Shown: piece after piece, positions 26,856 through 34,270 of the stretch
How the letters are laid out: the number at the start of each line of letters is the position of its first letter
How positions within the stretch are numbered: position 1 is the first letter of the stretch
DNA from: Methanomassiliicoccales archaeon
GTDB taxonomy: Archaea > Thermoplasmatota > Thermoplasmata > RBG-16-68-12 > SOIM01
Assembly: GCA_030593885.1 (NCBI GenBank)
Contig: JAUVGH010000020.1
Coordinates: 1-34,270, forward strand
Length of the DNA: 34,270 nt
Direction: 5' to 3'
Notes under the pieces: generated by a model
The model's database searches: none
What the model saw: the letters and a program-made list of their open reading frames with translations, nothing else
What the model was told of the DNA's origin: nothing
Position numbers and translations under genes: made by a program

Positions 26856-27844
26856 AGCGTTATATTGGCAACCAGCTTTACCTTGGGGGAGGTGTAACCA
26901 TCGAATTCAAACCAATGAAACCAGTGAAGCACGAAGACTATCTGAAGTTTCTTAAGAGACATAAGGAGGTTAAGATAGAGAAGTCAGAAGTGAAACTCGA
27001 AGGTGAGTGGGAAATCAAGAAACTCTCCCCACCCGAGGACTACGAGATAGAACGATTCAACGCCTGGAGCTTTCCAGATAGAGGAGATTGGGCCACTCAC
27101 AGTGGCAACTACAGGGGGAATTGGTCCCCATATATACCGCGGAATCTGATTCTTCGTTACACAGAAGAAGGAGATACGGTTCTTGATCAGATGATGGGGA
27201 GCGGAACGACTCTAGTAGAATGCAAGCTTCTCAATAGGAAGGCAATAGGTGTGGATGTAAACCCGAATGCCGTGATGGTAGCAAGAGATAGACTGAGCTT
27301 CAATCCAAACCCTCCCGACCAACAACTCGATGACCCTGGAATACTCACATATGAAGGAGATGCACGGTTCCTGAACGAGATTGAGGAAGAGAGCATGGAT
27401 TTGGTGGCAACCCACCCACCTTATGCGGACATCGTCTCATATTCCAAACAGAGCCCTGTAGAGGGAGATCTATCAAGAACTCATAACGTCAATGAGTATG
27501 TTGATGAGATTCACCAAGTCGCGTTTGAGTGCCTACGAGTTCTGAAGCCCGGGAAACACTGTGGGATACTAATTGGTGACACCAGGCGGAAGAAACACCA
27601 TGTTCCGATAGCGATTAGAGTCATGCAGACATTTCTAGATGCTGGTTTTGTGCTGAAAGAGGATATCATCAAACATCAGTGGAAAACGAAGTCGGGGAGG
27701 GAAAAGTGGAGAGGCAAGAATTACGATTTTCTCCTATTGGCTTACGAACATCTATACATCTTCAGAAAGCCCCAAAAGGAAGAGAAAGCAACTGAGTATC
27801 GAGATAGCACGAAGTGGTGGAACCAGTCTAGTTCACTCTTTTGA
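26852..27844 (+). CDS. DNA methyltransferase (N4-cytosine / N6-adenine type)
   Basis: GDTVLDQMMGSGTTLVECKLLNRKAIGVDVNPNAV (SAM motif) and DLVATHPPYADIVSYS (catalytic PPY). Overlaps the nuclease stop (GTGTGA). Confidence 0.85.
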   Translation: MKRYIGNQLYLGGGVTIEFKPMKPVKHEDYLKFLKRHKEVKIEKSEVKLEGEWEIKKLSPPEDYEIERFNAWSFPDRGDWATHSGNYRGNWSPYIPRNLILRYTEEGDTVLDQMMGSGTTLVECKLLNRKAIGVDVNPNAVMVARDRLSFNPNPPDQQLDDPGILTYEGDARFLNEIEEESMDLVATHPPYADIVSYSKQSPVEGDLSRTHNVNEYVDEIHQVAFECLRVLKPGKHCGILIGDTRRKKHHVPIAIRVMQTFLDAGFVLKEDIIKHQWKTKSGREKWRGKNYDFLLLAYEHLYIFRKPQKEEKATEYRDSTKWWNQSSSLF

Positions 27845-29074
27845 CGGATAGGTGATGCGCCCAGGGAACCAATAGTCAATTCCTCGGTCACGCAGATACT
27901 TCTCCTTTTCTGCTCTGGTTCTCATCTTCTTAGTTGCTCTCGTGACGTTCTTGCCGAACCTCTTCCTCTCGAAGTCTTTCGAGTAGAACGGAAAACCATG
28001 CCTCACACAGATATTCTGTCGTCTGACGTTCCTCCGGTATTGCTTGATGAGAGCATCTGACCATCCGCTTTCTTCGTGGATGTGGTATTCATCATTTGTC
28101 TGTCCTTTCTTTCTTGGATTATACCTGTCATAAGTCTGATTCAGAGGCCGATATCTACAATCTGACATCTGCACTCCCCATCTCCAACATTTGATCCTCT
28201 TCTTCTCCATTTCTTCGAATGGGATATCCCAATTATAGAGCACGAAGACGCTTATGTCCTTGCGCCCATAGTCAGCTCTTGTAAGAAGATCAATCTGCCT
28301 CTTCATCTTCGGAAATCTGTCAAAACCCCAATCCCACGCAATCCTTGGGTATCTGAACCCTGCTTGCCTGATCAGTCTTGCCAGATGAGGCTTTTCAACA
28401 AGTATTCGTCCGTCGAAGCCACTCTGAGATTCGCACCACAGAATCTCTCTGTTTTTCTTGAGTTCGACAAGCTCCTCCAGAATTCCTTCTATGTGAGGAT
28501 TCGCGAGCAGATTGTTGTCGTAGAACACGATCTTTCTACGCTTGATCTTCTCCTTCACGGTCATTGTAGGACTGAACTCTGGTTCGATCCTCCAAGTGCC
28601 ACAGAAGTCACAGCTTCGAACGCAGCCACGTGAGGCGTGCATGATCTGATAGTCGACCGGATGAGGATTCTCCTCGATCAGAGAGTAGTCTGGAAAGCAA
28701 TTCTCCGCATACTTAAGGAGGCCTTTGTGCCTTCTGACTCCATATTCCCGTGCTTTCTTGAGGAATTCACTATCTTCATAGAAGAGGGAGACGTAGATTC
28801 CTCCTACATGGATAGTTGCATCCGGGAATCTGTCCCGATAGAACTTAACACTCTCCCAGAAACTGTCACTCCAATATGTGAAGAGAGATGTGATGAAGAT
28901 CTTGTCTGGTATGAAACTAATGTCCTCATTGCCGCGAACTAACTCCACTTCATTTGACTGAGATTGTTTGCGATAGTAAGCACCGATTTTCAGAAGAGGC
29001 AGTGGCAAAAAGTCCTTGTGGTTCTTGCTCTTTGGAGGGACAGGGAATTCGGGCTCAACTAGCAACAGCTTCAA
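27833..29074 (-). CDS. B12-type radical SAM enzyme
   Basis: MHASRGCVRSCDFCGTW = CxxxCxxC; N-terminal MKLLLVEPEFPVPPKSKNHKDFLPLPLLKIGAYYRKQ typical of B12-binding-domain radical SAM proteins. 4-bp overlap with the upstream gene. Confidence 0.88.
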   Translation of the reverse strand: MKLLLVEPEFPVPPKSKNHKDFLPLPLLKIGAYYRKQSQSNEVELVRGNEDISFIPDKIFITSLFTYWSDSFWESVKFYRDRFPDATIHVGGIYVSLFYEDSEFLKKAREYGVRRHKGLLKYAENCFPDYSLIEENPHPVDYQIMHASRGCVRSCDFCGTWRIEPEFSPTMTVKEKIKRRKIVFYDNNLLANPHIEGILEELVELKKNREILWCESQSGFDGRILVEKPHLARLIRQAGFRYPRIAWDWGFDRFPKMKRQIDLLTRADYGRKDISVFVLYNWDIPFEEMEKKRIKCWRWGVQMSDCRYRPLNQTYDRYNPRKKGQTNDEYHIHEESGWSDALIKQYRRNVRRQNICVRHGFPFYSKDFERKRFGKNVTRATKKMRTRAEKEKYLRDRGIDYWFPGRITYPSKE

Positions 29075-31659
29075 GCATCCTCACCGTCCTCGGGTTCTCG
29101 CCTGAAAATACTCTCAATCATATAAAGGCCGTCCTTGATCTTCTCGTACAGCAAAAACTCCTCATAGCTCAACTTTGAGGTGTCCAATTCTCCTTTCAGG
29201 ATTTCCTTTGCCATCCTTCTGATTTTTCTACCTGTTGTCTGATGAATCACCCTCAAGCTTTGGACCTCTCGATCAATGATATCATAATCTTCGATAATCT
29301 GTTCATCTCCCATGATCATACCCAGGATTAGAAGGTCCTGGGAGTCTTCCGGAGCAAGAACATTGCCTTTCGCCCAGTTCATGACCGTCATTCGATGTCT
29401 CCGACCGCCCTTGGCAACATATGATTCGTACACCTCTGCGAATGTCAGATCGTCCAACTCAATGTACTCAGCTAGCCTCTTCTTCCAAGATTCAACTAGG
29501 ATCGTGTCCACATCTTCTTCAAGATCCAGAATATCAATAATCAGCCCGAGAATCGTCTTCCGTTCATCGTTGTCCAGGATTAGGATAGTATATCCCTTCC
29601 TGAAGTTTCTAGGCGTGCCTTCAAAGATCTTGCCTTCCGATTGTTCAAGATAGAGATAGGTCTTCTCGGCTGGCAATGTCTTGGTTATGGTGAGTTCGGA
29701 CTTGACCTTCCTGAGTGTTGTTTCATAATATGTGGCAAACCTTACATCCACGATTTCGTCCTCATCGGCCTCGGCAATTCGCATCTCAATGTGCTCAATC
29801 GCCTCTTCGTGTTCCCTGTATTCTCTATGATCTACCGCGGTAATTTCCTTGAGTCTTTCGGCAAGTGGTTTCGGATCCACAAGAACTTCTCCCAATTGGC
29901 CGTCGGGGATTTCTGATTGGCGTTTGGCTTCGAAAGCCTCAAGGCGTTCCCAGTGGTCCTTGAAAATGCCATCCTTCGGTACATCAAGAAAATCATAGAC
30001 TTCACCCAGATATATCATTGAGTCCTTTTCTTGTTCCAGAGTGTAGGTGCTGAACAAATCAATCTGATCTTCTACAAGGTCATGATTCGAACCACTGTAG
30101 GCAAGAATCAGAATTCTTTCGTAGGGCTGAAGCAGTTCGGAGAAGTACTTCAAGCGCAATGGGCCAGGCAAAACTAATGTTATGCCGGACTTGGGGCGCA
30201 GGGACTTATTGATTTGACCTATGGTCTTAACATCAAAGCCATCATTTGCTCCTATCTTATCCAGTTCCCTTAACACGACATTGCGTTCGAAAGGAGAATA
30301 TGTAGCCAGCACGATCGATCCACCATTGGTCAGAATCGATGGCTCACCTTTGAGCAATTCCATAATCCTGAAGTCCTTGGCCACTCTTGAATATGTATTG
30401 TCTTCCCCAAACCTCATACATTCCTTCAATTCCAAGTACAGGCAATGTATCTCAGAAATCAAACGACTCAATAGTGTTCTGTTCTCCTTGTCTTCGTCAT
30501 CCAGGCGAGATTTCAACATTCCGAGAAGTTGTTGGACGGAGTAATGTCTCCACTTGATATGATTGTCGCCGTAGGATTCTTTATACTTCCCAGGATTGAC
30601 TGCCATACTATGAAACCTATATAACAGGCCAAGCACTCTGAAGAAGAGCTTCTTGTTTAACAGTTTGTCTTCATCAATCTGCCTGGCAAGGGATTTTGCA
30701 GTTGCGAAGTGATAGTCAATGTTCCCAGATACAAGCAAGGGTTCCAGAATCTCAATGTCTGTGATCCCCTCGTAGAAATGCTCACGATCGGCATCGTATT
30801 TCTCTAAGAATGGCGTCTCTGATGGAGTTATTTTCCGGGTCTCAAAGACAGTATCCATCGCATCTCTAATCTCTTTGTTAGACCTCAACAGACCAAAGCC
30901 GAATGGTATGACAAGTGCATTAATCTCGTCCTTCACACTTCGAATGAATCTTGACTCAGGATTGGAGAAATGGAGAAGCAAAGATGCACCCTTCTCACGC
31001 AAAGGTGATGTCCACTCAAGGAATTTTCTGAATGAGTATTCTGAATGTATGAATCGATCGACATTCTCAAAAATGACTAACCCAAGGTCGATTTCGATAT
31101 CCTGGTCGTCAACCTTCTCATCGTCCAGTATGATCTTCTCGATGGTACTGATAATCCTATTTTGTTTCTCGTCACAGTACAGCAATATCTTGGGCCCAAG
31201 AGTTTCCAGGAAATTCTTCTTCTGCTGATCTATGTATTTCTTCCTGAGAGATGCGACAGCCCGAGGGATGTAGACCTTCGCTTCAACTCGATCATGATAC
31301 ATGATACCCATTGGGACATAATAGAAGAGATACTCACCGTCTTTGTTTAGAAGATGATAATTCCGATTGTGATACTTCACAGGACTGTCGACAGTGCGTG
31401 TTCCTCCTTTCTGTGTGAAAACAATCACGGATTTCTCCCTGAGAGTTGCGTAGATATAGGATAGTATGGGAATCGGCCTTAGAACAGAGTCTGGAATAGT
31501 AACAATGAGGTCCTTCGTGCCCAGGGAATTGGCGAAAGTGTTGAAAATGAACTTCGTCACCGGGCCGAATCTCCCAGACAATCTGACATTATTGGGAGCA
31601 CCCTTTCTCTTGGGGTTGTAAGTACAGATTGGATGAGTGTGCTCATACCAGGCCTTCAT
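29071..31659 (-). CDS. Large uncharacterised protein, possible DrmE-like / degenerate helicase-like
   Basis: 862 aa; helicase-like strands without Walker A (RPIPILSYIYATLREKSVIVFTQ; DLGLVIFENVDRFIHS; IVLATYSPFERNVVLRELDKIG; ERILILAYSG). DrmE assignment rests mainly on context. Overlaps neighbours by 4 bp on both sides. Confidence 0.5.
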   Translation of the reverse strand: MKAWYEHTHPICTYNPKRKGAPNNVRLSGRFGPVTKFIFNTFANSLGTKDLIVTIPDSVLRPIPILSYIYATLREKSVIVFTQKGGTRTVDSPVKYHNRNYHLLNKDGEYLFYYVPMGIMYHDRVEAKVYIPRAVASLRKKYIDQQKKNFLETLGPKILLYCDEKQNRIISTIEKIILDDEKVDDQDIEIDLGLVIFENVDRFIHSEYSFRKFLEWTSPLREKGASLLLHFSNPESRFIRSVKDEINALVIPFGFGLLRSNKEIRDAMDTVFETRKITPSETPFLEKYDADREHFYEGITDIEILEPLLVSGNIDYHFATAKSLARQIDEDKLLNKKLFFRVLGLLYRFHSMAVNPGKYKESYGDNHIKWRHYSVQQLLGMLKSRLDDEDKENRTLLSRLISEIHCLYLELKECMRFGEDNTYSRVAKDFRIMELLKGEPSILTNGGSIVLATYSPFERNVVLRELDKIGANDGFDVKTIGQINKSLRPKSGITLVLPGPLRLKYFSELLQPYERILILAYSGSNHDLVEDQIDLFSTYTLEQEKDSMIYLGEVYDFLDVPKDGIFKDHWERLEAFEAKRQSEIPDGQLGEVLVDPKPLAERLKEITAVDHREYREHEEAIEHIEMRIAEADEDEIVDVRFATYYETTLRKVKSELTITKTLPAEKTYLYLEQSEGKIFEGTPRNFRKGYTILILDNDERKTILGLIIDILDLEEDVDTILVESWKKRLAEYIELDDLTFAEVYESYVAKGGRRHRMTVMNWAKGNVLAPEDSQDLLILGMIMGDEQIIEDYDIIDREVQSLRVIHQTTGRKIRRMAKEILKGELDTSKLSYEEFLLYEKIKDGLYMIESIFRREPEDGEDA

Positions 31660-32456
31660 CGAAAGTCCTCACCATCAAATCGAACATCCGAGGAGACGGA
31701 GAAGAGCATATCGAAGATTAGACCAAGATTGCTGGCTGTTTCCCCTTCAATGATAACGCCAAGTTCGAAATTCTTCTCGAATGAATTGAGGCGAAACTCA
31801 CCACTTCCCACATAGGCGTATCTATTGTCGCAAACAATGAATTTCGCGTGAGTGCTACTCTTGACGAATTTTTCCGATTGATAGTGATAATTCCTTATTG
31901 AAACAGGAGCTTTTTTATTCCTAAACTCTTCATATATTTCCTTCAACTCGGTATATCTGCTGTTGTAGTCCCCTCTGTCAATCTGTCTCGAGACAATCTT
32001 GACATCTACACCTCTCTCAGCCTTTGAAATCAGTGTTGGCAAGAAGGTATTGAACCCTTCCTTCTGAAGGAAGGGCGAGCAGATGAATATGCTCCTCTCT
32101 GCATTCTCTATCAACCTCATGAACTCTTCCCTCATGGAATAATAAGGAACCCTCTGCGCCTCCAAGTCGGTCTTGAGTCCAAACAGATTGAAAGGAGGTA
32201 GACTTATTGCTAGTCGCGGATATTCGTCAGTTCCTTCACCTTCTGATAGCCGGAGATCAGGCTTCTCGAGCAACTGAATCTGGACGCTATCAAACCTCTT
32301 GCTAGGCTTGACTATCACCACAGATTCGCGCGATAAAAGGTAAAAGATGCTCTCCCGAATTGCCTCCTTCTTATGTCCATCCTTTGCGACTCTTTTTGTG
32401 AGGGCGCCAACTTCTATCCCAGGCTGATCAACAAGTGCATCCATCAGAGATTTCAT
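31656..32456 (-). CDS. drmC-like: Phospholipase D-like nuclease with N-terminal wHTH (DrmC-like)
   Basis: SSTHAKFIVCDNRYAYVGSGEFRLNSFEKNFELGV = HxK(x4)D(x6)G HKD motif; SIFICSPFLQKEGFNTFLPTLISKAERGVDVKIVSR preceding strands. Confidence 0.8.
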   Translation of the reverse strand: MKSLMDALVDQPGIEVGALTKRVAKDGHKKEAIRESIFYLLSRESVVIVKPSKRFDSVQIQLLEKPDLRLSEGEGTDEYPRLAISLPPFNLFGLKTDLEAQRVPYYSMREEFMRLIENAERSIFICSPFLQKEGFNTFLPTLISKAERGVDVKIVSRQIDRGDYNSRYTELKEIYEEFRNKKAPVSIRNYHYQSEKFVKSSTHAKFIVCDNRYAYVGSGEFRLNSFEKNFELGVIIEGETASNLGLIFDMLFSVSSDVRFDGEDFR

Positions 32457-32499
32457 AACAGAGTAGTGCTTCTTATCTACGACAAGCGAAACCGTGTTA

Positions 32500-34270
32500 T
32501 CACCAATAGCCGACTTGATATCTCTCCTTGCCCATCACCACATCTCTGTCCAGATATTCATTGAAAACCGAGCATGCGTATTCAGGCAAATATAGACATG
32601 AGAAGCATGCTCCTTTCTCAAAGATGCAGGTAGGATCAAAGGTGCATTCTCGAATCTCGATTTCCACATCTCTTAGCCATTCATTCAAGGAGTTTTCAAA
32701 CACATATTCGAATCCGCCAATATTGATATTAGACGTAGAGAAGATCATAAATGCCGCTGGATTAACGAAAATCAATTCACCACAAGAGTCGCTGTCAAGC
32801 CCAGTATGGAGAGAGGACCGTCTCATCAATGTGTGGGACAAGGTGTGCAACAGAGTCATGAGTGCCTCATAAGGTGGGGATTCCTTTTCGATTCCCAAAA
32901 GGATTTCCTTTGCCTGTTCTCCATCAACCCCCTTTTCTGGTAAGAACCCAGTATCCATTAACCATCTACATGCCCGCAGTCGGTCGACTGTGAAGAGGAT
33001 GCCTTCAGTTTCAAACGGATATGAATATGCTACTAGTTTGTCCTTCTTCCTACTGTCTTTCCATATGGGATCGAAATGGGGCACAAAGCCCGACTCATAG
33101 AACTTATTCACACCGTTGATGACACCTATGCAGGACGATATCAAGCCAACATCAGAGATGTAACTAATGTCTTCGATGCCAAGTTTCCTCTTGACCGCTT
33201 TGTATGTTTCAAGCTTAATCTTTCTTCGAGTTGTGTCTGAAATGGTTTTCAAGTAACTACCATACGACAAACAGGTGGTTTCTCCATCAGAAAAGGTGCC
33301 TTTAATCGCAAGATAATCATTGAGATTCTCCAGATCAGCGTCTGGATAGTTATTCTTCAGGCCATTAACAACTTGCTCTATTGAGTCAGCGAAGAATCTC
33401 CTTTTCCATTTCTGCTCCTTCTCAGTCTCTGACAGTCCGGAGAATGAAGGGTCGGTTGAGAACAAAGCCTCCTTAAGATTTTGGTCTTTGCACGCTCTGA
33501 TATAGCTCTCGATCTTTGACAATGTTACACTTGAATCAATCTTCTCCGAGATCTCAGAAAACTTGCCAAGATGCAGGGCCAATAGCAAATACTCAAGGTC
33601 TTCGAGCTGGATTGCCTCAGTTGGAGGGATATCGATGGAAGTCACGACAATCGGAGTAAAGACCCCTCCCTCTTTCACTGTTAGAGGTTTGAATTTCTCA
33701 GGCTTCGCGTTGCATATTTTCACATTGTCTTCTTCATGACTGCAGGCGAATCGGAAAATGTCTATGGGATCCTTCTTGCACTGGACACACTGAACCTTCC
33801 ACGTCAGTAAGGAATCCTTCTCCTTCCTTAGCAGTCTTATCCTATGGTTCTTACAGTAGTAATGTAGGGGCTTGACATTGCCACATTGCTTGCAGTATAG
33901 AAGGATTGATATCTGTTCATATTCTCCATCGCAGGGAGATGCTTTACACTTCTTCGAATCAAACGTGCGCCATTCACTATCACGTGGATACCTGAAATCG
34001 CCACATTTCTTGCACACAAAAGTCCTGGGGTAAACAGTGTGCTCGCCCGTATAGTCATCTTCTTCTCCAATCATGCTCGACACCAAACGGTACCTAATTA
34101 TCTTGAAGTCCTTTTTTCGTGATAACGACAGTGCATCATGTGTCATATCGTAATGGTCAATCCGTTGGTTGTAGTTTGACATCACGATCTTGAATAGTCT
34201 ATCCCTCAACCTTTCTTCATTCCTTATCTTAAGATTTCTGTCATTCTTGTCTGGAAGTATTTTCTTGGTT
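32500..34270 (-). CDS. drmB-like: DUF1998 zinc-ribbon protein (DrmB-like), probably truncated by the right edge
   Basis: CKKCGDFRYPR, LYCKQCGNVKPLHYYC, VQCVQCKKD zinc ribbons; C-terminal LHTLSHTLMRRSSLHTGLDSDSCGELIF...GGFEYVFENSLNEWLRD...ECTFDPTCIFEKGACFSCLYLPEYACSVFNEYLDR is DUF1998-like. Frame is open to the edge past the TTG at 34209. Confidence 0.82.
   Translation of the reverse strand, partial: TKKILPDKNDRNLKIRNEERLRDRLFKIVMSNYNQRIDHYDMTHDALSLSRKKDFKIIRYRLVSSMIGEEDDYTGEHTVYPRTFVCKKCGDFRYPRDSEWRTFDSKKCKASPCDGEYEQISILLYCKQCGNVKPLHYYCKNHRIRLLRKEKDSLLTWKVQCVQCKKDPIDIFRFACSHEEDNVKICNAKPEKFKPLTVKEGGVFTPIVVTSIDIPPTEAIQLEDLEYLLLALHLGKFSEISEKIDSSVTLSKIESYIRACKDQNLKEALFSTDPSFSGLSETEKEQKWKRRFFADSIEQVVNGLKNNYPDADLENLNDYLAIKGTFSDGETTCLSYGSYLKTISDTTRRKIKLETYKAVKRKLGIEDISYISDVGLISSCIGVINGVNKFYESGFVPHFDPIWKDSRKKDKLVAYSYPFETEGILFTVDRLRACRWLMDTGFLPEKGVDGEQAKEILLGIEKESPPYEALMTLLHTLSHTLMRRSSLHTGLDSDSCGELIFVNPAAFMIFSTSNINIGGFEYVFENSLNEWLRDVEIEIRECTFDPTCIFEKGACFSCLYLPEYACSVFNEYLDRDVVMGKERYQVGYW

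Noticed and set aside
27833-34270. Dpd (7-deazaguanine DNA modification) system
   Set aside because: PLD and DUF1998 proteins fit superficially, but no DpdA-like TGT or QueC/D/E/FolE-type gene was seen; the radical SAM protein looks B12-type, not QueE-like.
1-34270. CRISPR arrays, tRNA or rRNA genes, transposases
   Set aside because: No regularly spaced repeats, cloverleaf-like segments or transposase motifs were recognised by eye.

Overview
34.3 kb archaeal-looking accessory region: AT-rich TATA elements close to start codons, dense overlapping genes, many defence-type genes. No tRNA, rRNA or CRISPR array was recognised. From left to right it holds: an edge-truncated phosphoribosyltransferase-like gene; an epimerase / GT4 glycosyltransferase / radical SAM-SPASM operon; an HNH-like gene; a paralogous pair of unknown proteins flanking an AbiE-like wHTH + nucleotidyltransferase pair; a truncated P-loop ATPase; a coiled-coil protein; an unknown protein coupled to a NYN nuclease; a PKD-repeat surface protein; a 1056-aa P-loop ATPase; and an intact DpnI-family gene. 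Next come an RHH gene, a DpnM/Dam-like adenine methylase, a plus-strand wHTH / PD-(D/E)xK nuclease / N4-N6 MTase operon, and a convergent minus-strand operon of DUF1998 (DrmB-like), PLD (DrmC-like), an 862-aa possible DrmE-like protein and a B12-type radical SAM protein. The best novelty candidates are: (i) the DISARM-like operon translationally coupled to a radical SAM enzyme; (ii) a DpnI-like Gm6ATC nuclease about 2 kb from a DpnM-like (GATC-type) methylase, which would normally be incompatible; (iii) four same-orientation remnants of the dpnI-like gene scattered over about 17 kb. All family calls come from motif recognition by eye. No database search was run.
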